DNA from: Streptomyces adustus
GTDB lineage: Bacteria; Actinomycetota; Actinomycetes; Streptomycetales; Streptomycetaceae
Assembly: GCF_009377175.1 (NCBI RefSeq)
Contig: NZ_VJZD01000002.1
Location: forward strand, 1 to 64,000
Reading direction: 5' to 3'
DNA: 64,000 nt
The notes under the pieces are model-generated. The model saw only the letters and a program-made list of their open reading frames with translations, searched no databases and was not told where the DNA came from. A program made the position numbers and the translations under genes. This document shows, piece by piece, positions 53,642 to 62,912 of this stretch (positions within the stretch are counted from its first letter, which is position 1; each line of letters begins with the position of its first letter).

Positions 53642-54421
53642 TCACTCGGCGGCTTTCCGGCCCGTCTGGAAAATGAGTGCCACCAGACCCAGCCCGACCG
53701 CGGCGCCGACCAGTTGCATGGCGATGAACCCCGGAACTGAAGCCGGTGCGATGCCTGCGAACGTGTCGGTGAAGGCCCGGCCGATGGTCACCGCCGGGTT
53801 CGCGAACGACGTCGACGAGGTGAACCAGTACGCGGCGCCGATGTAGGAGGCGACGGCGACGGGGGCGAAGCGCAGGCGATCGGTGCGGGCCAGGCCGAAG
53901 ATGAGCAGGATCAGGCCGGCCGTCGCGACCACCTCGCCGAGAAGAAGGTGACCGGCCGAGCGGTCATGGGTCGACCACTTCACCAGCTGCTTGCCGAACA
54001 TCGCATCAGCCAGGACCGAACCGGCGATCGCACCGACGATCTGCGCCGGGACGTAGACGCCCAGCTCTCGCAGGCTCACCCCGGCGCCACCCCGTCGCGC
54101 GGTCCACCACTCGGCCAGCGTGACGGCCGGGTTGAAGTGAGCCCCGGAGACCGGACCGAGCAAGGCGATCAGCACCCCGAGACCAAAGACTGTGGCCGTG
54201 GAGTTGGCCAGCAGCTGAAGACCGACGTCCTTGGTCAGTTCGGTCGCCTGGATACCGGAACCGACCACGACCGCGACAAGTGCCGCCGTGCCGACGAGTT
54301 CGGCCGCCGCCCTGGCCGGCAGCGGAGGGGACTGAGGCGGGGTGCCTCCCGGCGCAGGCTGGGGCTCGGCAGCGAGGGCGCCCCCGGCCCTGTCGTGCTC
54401 GGCGGCATCTCTGGCGCTCAA
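53642..54421 (-). CDS. Aquaporin/MIP channel (AqpS-like) in the ars cluster
   Basis: A 259-aa major intrinsic protein with six membrane segments and both pore motifs (HFNPAVT and FANPAVT) after a Pro/Ala-rich N-terminus of about 35 residues. In Sinorhizobium an aquaporin replaces the arsenite pump and lets arsenite made by ArsC leave the cell; the same job is inferred here because no ArsB/Acr3 gene is present. A TTG start is likely (54421, GAGGAG 5 nt upstream). It follows the second arsR on the same strand, 61 nt apart. Confidence 0.88.
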   Translation of the reverse strand: MSARDAAEHDRAGGALAAEPQPAPGGTPPQSPPLPARAAAELVGTAALVAVVVGSGIQATELTKDVGLQLLANSTATVFGLGVLIALLGPVSGAHFNPAVTLAEWWTARRGGAGVSLRELGVYVPAQIVGAIAGSVLADAMFGKQLVKWSTHDRSAGHLLLGEVVATAGLILLIFGLARTDRLRFAPVAVASYIGAAYWFTSSTSFANPAVTIGRAFTDTFAGIAPASVPGFIAMQLVGAAVGLGLVALIFQTGRKAAE

Positions 54422-54482
54422 CAAGACTCCTCGGTGCGTACGGAATGACGAAGGGACACGGCGACGGACGGGCGCCGGGCAA

Positions 54483-54797
54483 TCAGGGGCAGGATCGCTT
54501 GACGTTGTTCTCGGCGGTGACGCGCGCGGTCTCCGCCAGGTCGGCGAACTGGCCGGCGAGCGAGGCGATGACGTCGGGCTTCAGCCGGTAGTAGGTGAAG
54601 CGCCCGCATGGCTCCGTCTCCACGACCCCGGCCTCACGCAGCACCTTCAGATGGTTGGAGAGGTTCGTCTGTCTGGCCCCTGTCTCCTCGATCAGGTGCG
54701 TGGAACAGAGCGTCTCCTTGGCAAGCAGGGTGACGATCTGGAGGCGGAGCGGGTCGGCCAGAACCCGCAACAGATCAGTGTCGACTGACGTCAGCAT
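54483..54797 (-). CDS. Second ArsR-family repressor
   Basis: A 104-aa ArsR-type winged helix with TLLAKETLCSTHLIEETGAR, recognition helix RQTNLSNHLKVLREAGV and wing CGRFTYYRL. It lacks the CxC of the first ArsR; cysteines lie at ETLCST, EPCGR and the C-terminal KRSCP, pointing to a different metalloid-binding site. It likely controls the aquaporin gene with which it is co-oriented and the divergent arsC-trxB operon. The ATG has no ribosome binding site, so a leaderless transcript is possible. Confidence 0.88.
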   Translation of the reverse strand: MLTSVDTDLLRVLADPLRLQIVTLLAKETLCSTHLIEETGARQTNLSNHLKVLREAGVVETEPCGRFTYYRLKPDVIASLAGQFADLAETARVTAENNVKRSCP

Positions 54798-54813
54798 GGA
54801 CTGATAATCTCAC

Positions 54814-54845
54814 ATCACTCCCGGCTGATACCAGCCCGGAGTGAT
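54814..54845. promoter_or_regulatory. Inverted repeat between arsR2 and arsC1
   Basis: 14-bp arms with one mismatch (ATCACTCCCGGCTG and CAGCCCGGAGTGAT) around ATAC, placed between divergent genes. It is a candidate operator for the second ArsR. Confidence 0.55.
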
Positions 54846-54900
54846 CCTTGGGGTCTATGTCCCTGCACGGGCCGGAACCCGTGCCCCGAAGGGGGTTCCC

Positions 54901-55536
54901 ATGACCGCGTCCCCGCCTCCTGTCCCGCCTGATGAACGCCTCGCGACCGGCACCGCCCGGCTGTCGGTGCGCTACCAAGGACACTTCTCCCCGGAGACCA
55001 TCCAGCGCCTGATCATCGACTCCTACGAGCGCCTCGCCGAGTCCGCCCGCGTCCGCACCCACCTCGTCGTATTGGCCGAACGCCTCGCCGCCGAGCGCCT
55101 CGATGCCCTCTCCCACGTCAAGGGTGCACCGGGCTGTGGTCTGCCGCGCGTGCTGTTCGTGTGCAGCCACAACGCGGGCCGCTCCCAGATGGCCGCCGCC
55201 CTGCTCGCCCACCGCGCCCAGGGCCACGTGGTCGTCTCCTCCGCGGGCACGCACGCGGCCGCCGCCGTGGAGCCGGTCGTCACGCAGGTCCTGACCGAGG
55301 CCGGAGTGGATCTCGCGGCAGCATTCCCCAAGCCGCTCACGGACGAAGTCGTGCAGGCCGCCGACATCGTCATCACGATGGGCTGCGGGGACGCCTGCCC
55401 CGTGCTGCCGGGCCGCCGGTACCTGGACTGGCCCGTCACCGACCCCGAGGGAGCTCCCATCGCCGTCGTCCGCGACATCCGCGATGAGATCGACGCCCTC
55501 ATCACCGAGCTGCTCGCCTCGCTGCCGAGCAGCTGA
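54901..55536 (+). CDS. arsC: Arsenate reductase (LMW-PTP type) with N-terminal helical domain
   Basis: A 211-aa protein. Residues 1-80 form a helical domain ([40 protein letters not shown]) seen in some actinobacterial ArsC proteins; residues 82-211 are the reductase domain with the P-loop [10 protein letters not shown] and a second cysteine motif MGCGDACP. It reduces arsenate to arsenite. The ATG at 54901 follows AAGGGGG; the upstream extension overlaps the operator. First gene of an arsC-arsC-trxB operon. Confidence 0.9.
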   Translation: MTASPPPVPPDERLATGTARLSVRYQGHFSPETIQRLIIDSYERLAESARVRTHLVVLAERLAAERLDALSHVKGAPGCGLPRVLFVCSHNAGRSQMAAALLAHRAQGHVVVSSAGTHAAAAVEPVVTQVLTEAGVDLAAAFPKPLTDEVVQAADIVITMGCGDACPVLPGRRYLDWPVTDPEGAPIAVVRDIRDEIDALITELLASLPSS

Positions 55537-55583
55537 ATACCTCTCCCGTTCTCCCTGTTGGTTCCCTTACGAAGGAAGTACCG

Positions 55584-56003
55584 ATGTCCTCCAGCCCGCT
55601 CGCCTCCGTGCTGTTCGTCTGTGTCCACAACGCCGGGCGATCGCAGATGGCCGCCGGTTTCCTCAACGACCTCGCGGGCGACCGGATCGAGGTCCGCTCC
55701 GCCGGCTCCATCCCGGGCGACCAGGTCAACCCCGCCGCGGTCGAAGCCATGAAGGAAGTCGGCGTCGACATCTCCGCGGCCAAGCCGAAGGTGCTGACCA
55801 CGGAGGCCGTCAAGGCGTCCGACTACGTCATCACGATGGGCTGCGGCGACGCCTGCCCGATCTTCCCCGGCAAGAAGTACCTCGACTGGGCCCTGGAAGA
55901 CCCGGCGGGCAAGGGCGTCGAGGCCGTCCGCCCCATCCGCGACGAGATCAAGACCCGCATCGAGGCCCTGATCGCCGAGATCGACGCCAAGCAGGAGGCG
56001 TGA
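55584..56003 (+). CDS. arsC: Arsenate reductase (LMW-PTP type)
   Basis: A 139-aa single-domain ArsC with P-loop [10 protein letters not shown], the Ser/Asp loop RSAGSIPG, and MGCGDACP with the resolving cysteine. It ends 4 nt into the overlapping thioredoxin reductase gene region (GTGA), which supports thioredoxin-linked recycling. It is about half identical by eye to the second half of the preceding protein, so a duplication is likely. GAAGGAAG precedes the ATG. Confidence 0.92.
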   Translation: MSSSPLASVLFVCVHNAGRSQMAAGFLNDLAGDRIEVRSAGSIPGDQVNPAAVEAMKEVGVDISAAKPKVLTTEAVKASDYVITMGCGDACPIFPGKKYLDWALEDPAGKGVEAVRPIRDEIKTRIEALIAEIDAKQEA

Positions 56004-56008
56004 CCTCA

Positions 56009-56989
56009 GTGACCGACGACGCCATACGCGAGGTCATCGTCATCGGCTCCGGCCCCGCCGGATACACCGCTGCTCTGTACACCGCGCGGGCCCAGCTCAA
56101 GCCGCTCGTCTTCGGTGGCGCCATTTTCGTCGGCGGCGCGCTCATCACGACGACCGAGGTCGAGAACTTCCCTGGCTTCCCCGAGGGCATCGACGGCCCG
56201 GACCTCATGGCCAACATGCGCGCCCAGGCCGAGAGGTTCGGTGCCGAGATGATCGACGACGACATCGTCTCGGCCGACCTCACCGGAGACATCAAGACCG
56301 TCACCGACACCACGGGCACCGTGCACCGCGCCAAGTCCGTGATCGTCGCCACCGGCTCCGGCTACCGCAAGCTCGGCCTCCCCAAGGAGGACGAACTGTC
56401 GGGCCGCGGGGTGTCCTGGTGCGCGACCTGCGACGGCTTCTTCTTCCGCGACCGCGACATCGTGGTCGTCGGCGGCGGCGACACCGCGATGGAAGAGGCG
56501 ACGTTCCTCACCCGCTTCGCCCGCTCCGTGACGGTCGTCCACCGACGCTCCACCCTGCGCGCCTCCCAGGTGATGCAAAACCGCGCCTTCTCCGACGACA
56601 AGATCTCCTTCGCTTTCGACACCGAGATCGCCGAGCTCAAGGAGAAGGACGGCAAGCTCGCCGGTCTCGTCCTGCGTGACGTCTTCACCGGCAAGACCCG
56701 CGACCTGGACGTGACCGGCCTGTTCATCGCCATCGGCCACGATCCGCGCAGCGAGCTGTTCAAGGATCAACTCGACCTGGACACCAACGGCTACATCGAG
56801 GTCGCCTCGCCCACCACCCGCACGAACCTGCGCGGCGTCTTCGCGGCCGGCGACGTCGTCGACCACACCTACCGCCAGGCCATCACCGCCGCCGCCTCGG
56901 GTTGCTCGGCGGCTCTCGACGCCGAGCGCTACCTCGCAGCCCGTTCCGCGAACGAAGCGGTGCCGGAAGAGTCAGTCGTCCCGGTCTGA
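56009..56989 (+). CDS. Thioredoxin reductase (ArsT-like)
   Basis: A 326-aa flavoprotein of the TrxB family: an FAD site ([20 protein letters not shown]), redox-active cysteines in WCATCDG, a NADPH site ([16 protein letters not shown]) and [16 protein letters not shown]. In Streptomyces arsRBOCT clusters the equivalent gene, arsT, supplies electrons for arsenate reduction. Two GTG starts are possible: 56000 overlaps the arsC stop, 56009 is better spaced from AGGAGG and is used here. No thioredoxin gene lies beside it. Confidence 0.9.
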   Translation: MTDDAIREVIVIGSGPAGYTAALYTARAQLKPLVFGGAIFVGGALITTTEVENFPGFPEGIDGPDLMANMRAQAERFGAEMIDDDIVSADLTGDIKTVTDTTGTVHRAKSVIVATGSGYRKLGLPKEDELSGRGVSWCATCDGFFFRDRDIVVVGGGDTAMEEATFLTRFARSVTVVHRRSTLRASQVMQNRAFSDDKISFAFDTEIAELKEKDGKLAGLVLRDVFTGKTRDLDVTGLFIAIGHDPRSELFKDQLDLDTNGYIEVASPTTRTNLRGVFAAGDVVDHTYRQAITAAASGCSAALDAERYLAARSANEAVPEESVVPV

Positions 56990-57023
56990 GCGGTCAGCCC
57001 GCAGCCCCCTTCACGGCTGCCCT

Positions 57024-57064
57024 GCACGCCCCTCAGCTGCCCACCACCACAGCTGGGGGCGTGC
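57024..57064 (+). terminator. Terminator of the arsC-arsC-trxB operon
   Basis: GCACGCCCCTCAGCTG pairs with CAGCTGGGGGCGTGC with one bulged base and a 10-nt loop, 34 nt after the trxB stop. Confidence 0.7.
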
Positions 57065-57110
57065 GTGTGCCGCCGAGGAGGCGGGCGTGCCACAGCCGTG
57101 CCAGATCGTG

Positions 57111-57140
57111 CGGGGAACCACGGGGAACACCGGGGAACAG
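57111..57140. repeat. Three tandem 10-bp CGGGGAACAC units
   Basis: CGGGGAACCA, CGGGGAACAC and CGGGGAACAG follow each other without a gap. A 10-bp period puts each copy on the same helix face. It lies 170 bp before the GIY-YIG gene. Protein-binding array or origin-like iteron remnant; unresolved. No gene is seen in 56990-57311. Confidence 0.55.
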
Positions 57141-57311
57141 GTCGGCGGGCAATCGCATGCCCCAAACGCTCTGCCGCAGGTCAGCGAGGAGACACCGTTC
57201 AAATCACCTCAGCTTCCCAAGCTGATGTCACATAGCTGTGCAGACCCGGGGAGTTCTGCTGGCCTCGACCAGTAGCCTGCGACGATCAGCCGTGGCACAC
57301 CTGGAGGCTTC

Positions 57312-57857
57312 GTGGAAGCTACCGCCCTCGTCAGTCCCGAACGACTGTGGTCGGCGCACGAGGTTTTGATGCGTCCGAGCCCCGTCCCGGCGGCGGCCGG
57401 GGTCTACGGGTGGCGTTTCGAGCAGCCGCCCCATCCGGACCTGGATGCCGGGCGCCTGCTCTACGTAGGCATAGCCCCGCGGTACATGGCGAACCGGACC
57501 AGCACCCAGAACCTGCGCAAGCGGGTCCGCTACCACTACCGGGGCAACGCGGCCGGCTCGACCCTGCGACTCACCCTCGGGTGCCTACTCGGACTTGAGT
57601 TGCGCCGCGTCGGCAGCGGCAAGCGGATGACCTTCGGTAAGTCCGGTGAAGCCACCCTGACTCAGTGGATGGCGGACAACGCGCGAGTGTGCTGGATCGA
57701 GCGGGACGAGCCGTGGGCCATGGAGTCGCAGCTCATCTCCCGACTCGATCTCCCGCTGAACCTCGACCAGAACCGCCACAACGCTTTCCACAGCCGCCTG
57801 AAGGAGCTGCGGGCCCAGGCTCGGCAGCGAGCGCGGGAGTTGCCGATCAGCTCGTAG
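57312..57857 (+). CDS. GIY-YIG nuclease-family protein
   Basis: A 181-aa protein with the GIY-YIG core near the N-terminus: GVYGWRF (GIY strand), LLYVGIAP (YIG strand), LRKRVRYHYRGNAAGSTLRL with the conserved Arg, and AMESQLISRLDLPLNLDQNRH holding the Glu and Asn that complete the site. It is a stand-alone domain with no visible DNA-binding extension. The GTG has GGAGG 5 nt upstream. Last gene of the island; role in restriction, repair or mobility unknown. Confidence 0.82.
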   Translation: MEATALVSPERLWSAHEVLMRPSPVPAAAGVYGWRFEQPPHPDLDAGRLLYVGIAPRYMANRTSTQNLRKRVRYHYRGNAAGSTLRLTLGCLLGLELRRVGSGKRMTFGKSGEATLTQWMADNARVCWIERDEPWAMESQLISRLDLPLNLDQNRHNAFHSRLKELRAQARQRARELPISS

Positions 57858-58177
57858 GCCGTCGGATCGGCGACTGAACAGACCGTTGTCTGGACCGTCC
57901 GTCCCTGGGCCGTCGGAGAGCGGCCCACAGTGACCGACAACGGCCGTGGACGGCCGCTCGGTCACAGGCCGCCGGCACCGTGGTGTGGATCGTTCGAGGG
58001 CGGTCCGGCACCGCACCACTTCCTGGGCAACAAGCGGGATTCGAGTCCTGGCGTCGCCGCACGGACCCTTGGTCGCGCAGTCTCGCGATCAGCCTGGTGC
58101 CCCACGGTGCCTCCCCCTGGAACACCCCGTCTCAAGCGGTGCCGACGGGGACCGTGTACGGGACCCAGCCGCACCCG
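57858..58177. other. Non-coding stretch at the right end of the island
   Basis: No gene with family features is seen here. A short GGGATTCGAGTCC (about 58028-58040) imitates a tRNA T-arm but no cloverleaf can be formed around it. The stretch may hold a decayed gene. Confidence 0.5.
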
Positions 58178-58199
58178 GAGGGCACAACGAGGGCACAAC
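58178..58199 (+). promoter_or_regulatory. Paired GAGGGCACAAC boxes at the right island end
   Basis: Two perfect 11-bp tandem units (58178-58188, 58189-58199), 13 bp inside the right repeat. They share AGGGCAC and the 11-bp period with the left-end boxes. Candidate arm-type integrase sites. Confidence 0.55.
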
Positions 58200-58212
58200 G
58201 GCCTCGCACGGA

Positions 58213-58316
58213 CTCAACGGCAGCAAACGTCGGCCGACGCCGTTTCCCCTGGTCAGCGGCGTACCTTGAGAGTCGCCGCAGAAAATGCCCGAAGGGGCGG
58301 CACCCCCGCACAGGGT
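58213..58316 (+). repeat. Right 104-bp direct repeat (candidate attachment site)
   Basis: Matches 48424-48527 at 101 of 104 positions. It ends inside the right arm of a terminator hairpin, so the crossover probably lay at the 3' end of a transcribed unit. The host sequence to its right continues toward ppdK. Confidence 0.85.
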
Positions 58317-58325
58317 GTCGCCCCT
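58291..58325 (+). terminator. Strong terminator overlapping the right repeat
   Basis: AAGGGGCGGCACCC and GGGTGTCGCCCCTT form a 14-bp stem (one G-U) with a 7-nt loop, followed by CTTCTTCTTC. In the uninterrupted chromosome it would have ended a plus-strand transcript coming from the deacetylase side. In the opposite sense it could also serve ppdK. Confidence 0.75.
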
Positions 58326-58400
58326 TCTTCTTCGAGCACCGGGTCCGCCGCTCATCGGTGAGGGTCGGGGACGAGCGGCGGGCCCGGATCCGGGTCGGGG

Positions 58401-61148
<2,748 letters not shown>

Positions 61149-61351
61149 GGGTCTCGACTCCTCGAGGACGCGGTGGCTGCCCTGACGGGCAGGAACATAC
61201 CCAGATCGAAGGCGCCTGGGTACGTCCACTTGTGCGTCATGCGCCTGTAACTCGACGTCCGCCAGCGGATCGAAAGTCAAAGCTTGGCAAGCGTCAAGCA
61301 GCTGATGTTTTCATTTCTTGAACACAACATGCGCCATAGGCAGACCATATC

Positions 61352-61363
61352 GCTCATGTGAGC
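61352..61363. promoter_or_regulatory. GCTCATGTGAGC motif, copy 1, upstream of ppdK
   Basis: GCTCA-TG-TGAGC, perfect 5-bp arms, about 205 bp upstream of the ppdK start. An identical copy lies 101 bp further upstream, and a 27-bp palindrome lies between them. Confidence 0.5.
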
Positions 61364-61400
61364 ATCTCTCGTCACGTCTGATTTCGATCGATGAACGATC

Positions 61401-61427
61401 AAGGGGTGGCACTGAGTGCCACCCCTT
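61401..61427. promoter_or_regulatory. 27-bp perfect palindrome between the ROK gene and ppdK
   Basis: AAGGGGTGGCACT and AGTGCCACCCCTT with one central base. It could be the terminator of the ROK gene (minus strand) or an operator. No T-run follows on either strand, which weakens the terminator reading. Confidence 0.6.
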
Positions 61428-61452
61428 GGAGAAGTGCAGTCGCCCAAGATCT

Positions 61453-61464
61453 GCTCATGTGAGC
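61453..61464. promoter_or_regulatory. GCTCATGTGAGC motif, copy 2, upstream of ppdK
   Basis: Identical 12-mer to the copy at 61352-61363, on the other side of the 27-bp palindrome. The rest of 61149-61563 shows no gene. Confidence 0.5.
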
Positions 61465-61563
61465 GCAACCCTTATCAAGGGTGGCGAGAATCACGCTTTC
61501 ACAGGAGACCGGTTTTCACCATGCGGACGGGCGTCCGGACACGAAACACCCTCGTCATCCGCC

Positions 61564-62793
61564 TCACACGCCGAGCGCCAGCAGCCGTTCCTCCACCCGC
61601 TCGGGCGCGTACAGGTGCTCGACGACCATCGCGGCGGCGCCCACCAGCCCGGCCCGCTCGCCGAGCGCCGAGGTCACCACGTCCAGCCGGGCCGTCGAGC
61701 GCGGCAGCGCCCGCTGGTACAGCAGTTCCCGCACCCCGGTGAGGAAGGGGGTTCCGGCCAGATCCCCGGCGATCATCAGCACACCGGGGTTGAACAGCGT
61801 CACGACGGTCGCCAGCACGTCCCCGACGCTGCGCCCGGCCTCGCGGGCCAGCGCCGCGGCCTCGGGGTGCCCGGCCGCGAGCAGGTCGCGCACGTCCGAG
61901 CCGGACGCGGCCGGCACTCCGGCCTCGGCGAGCCTGCGGGCCACCGCGCCACCGCTGGCGACCGCGGCCAGACAGCCGCGGGACCCGCACCGGCACAGCG
62001 CGTCGGCGCCCACCCGGATGTGCCCGATGTCGCCGGCGCCCCCGTCGATCCCGCGGTAGACCGAGCCGTCCACCACCATCCCGGCGCCTATGCCGGTCGA
62101 CACCTTGACCAGCATGAACGCGGAGCAGTCCGGATGCCCGGTGCGCTGTTCGCCGTAGGCCATGAGGTTGGCGTCGTTGTCGACCAGGACCGGCACGCGC
62201 GGGGCGCCGGTGTGCTCGGTCAGGGCGCGGGACAGCCGGCCGCGTATGTCGTACCCGTCCCAGCCGGGCATGATCGGCGGCTGGACCACCCGGCCGGTCT
62301 CGGTGTCGACCGGGCCCGGCACCGCGAGGCCGATGCCGCACACCTCGCCGGCCGCGTGCCCCGCCTTGTCCAGCAGCTCCGCGAACCACCGGCCCAGTTC
62401 GCCCAGGACGGCGTCCGGGCCGTCCTCGACGACCAGCGTGCCGGAGTGCTCGGCGAGTATCTCGCCGGTGAGGGTGAGGACGGCGGCGCGCGCGTGCCGG
62501 GTGTCGAGGTCCCCGGCGAGGACGACCGCGTGGGCGTCGTCGAACTCCAGGGTGATGGAGGGGCGGCCGCCCAGCGGGGAGTCCACCGGACCGCCCGCGC
62601 CCTCGCGCAGCCAGCCCGCGCGAAAGAGCCGGTCGAGGCGCTGGCCGACGGTGGCCCGGGAGAGTCCGGTCACCTGCTGGAGGGCCCCGCGCGTGGTGGC
62701 CCGGCCCGTGCGCACCAGTTCGAGCAGGTCGCCGGCGCTCGCCTGACTCCCCGCCCTCGTGGCCCTTCCTGCTCTGCCCGGACGTCCGGTCAT
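61564..62793 (-). CDS. ROK-family transcriptional regulator
   Basis: A 409-aa ROK protein: an N-terminal winged helix (GDLLELVRTGRATTRGALQQ, VTGLSRATVGQRLDRLFRAG) and a C-terminal sugar-kinase-like domain (GIGLAVPGPVD, LVDNDANLMAYGE, GDIGHIRV) with the zinc motif CRCGSRGC. The usual Glu after the zinc motif is replaced (CLAAVAS), as in regulators without kinase activity. The ATG at 62793 has AAGGGGG; an in-frame GTG lies two codons upstream. It is divergent from a glycoside hydrolase gene and probably represses it until a sugar binds. Confidence 0.88.
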   Translation of the reverse strand: MTGRPGRAGRATRAGSQASAGDLLELVRTGRATTRGALQQVTGLSRATVGQRLDRLFRAGWLREGAGGPVDSPLGGRPSITLEFDDAHAVVLAGDLDTRHARAAVLTLTGEILAEHSGTLVVEDGPDAVLGELGRWFAELLDKAGHAAGEVCGIGLAVPGPVDTETGRVVQPPIMPGWDGYDIRGRLSRALTEHTGAPRVPVLVDNDANLMAYGEQRTGHPDCSAFMLVKVSTGIGAGMVVDGSVYRGIDGGAGDIGHIRVGADALCRCGSRGCLAAVASGGAVARRLAEAGVPAASGSDVRDLLAAGHPEAAALAREAGRSVGDVLATVVTLFNPGVLMIAGDLAGTPFLTGVRELLYQRALPRSTARLDVVTSALGERAGLVGAAAMVVEHLYAPERVEERLLALGV

Positions 62794-62912
62794 GCCCACC
62801 CCCTTGTGTTTCTCAAGCCTGCATTACATATTGAGTTTTGCGTGTTAAATAGACGTAACTCTACGGTAGCTACTACCGAACCGATCCGCCCTACGTCCGC
62901 GGGGAGCCCCGA
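62794..62912. promoter_or_regulatory. Divergent ROK/glycoside hydrolase promoter region
   Basis: An AT-rich segment with two inverted repeats: GAGTT...AACTC (about 62833-62861) around TTAAATAG, and CGGTAG-CTA-CTACCG (about 62864-62878). Both are candidate ROK operators. Confidence 0.45.

Larger units (their letters stand above)
48424..58316. mobile_element. Arsenic-resistance genomic island bounded by 104-bp direct repeats
   Basis: Outer boundaries are the two copies of a 104-bp sequence (48424-48527 and 58213-58316), same orientation, three mismatches, exact offset 9789 bp. Between them lie an IS remnant, a frameshifted tyrosine integrase, an excisionase-like gene, a small secreted peptide, ars genes and a GIY-YIG gene. 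Both ends carry paired AGGGCAC boxes at an 11-bp period inside the repeats. No replication or transfer genes are seen, so it is a cut-down integrative element or a cargo island that depended on one. Confidence 0.82.

Noticed and set aside
57111..57140. The CGGGGAAC triplet as a CRISPR array
   Set aside because: Units are 10 bp and contiguous with no spacers, and no cas genes are present. No CRISPR array was seen anywhere in the window.
58028..58042. A T-arm-like GGGATTCGAGTCC at the island's right end, as a tRNA attachment site
   Set aside because: No acceptor, D or anticodon stems can be formed around it, and it lies outside the 104-bp repeat.
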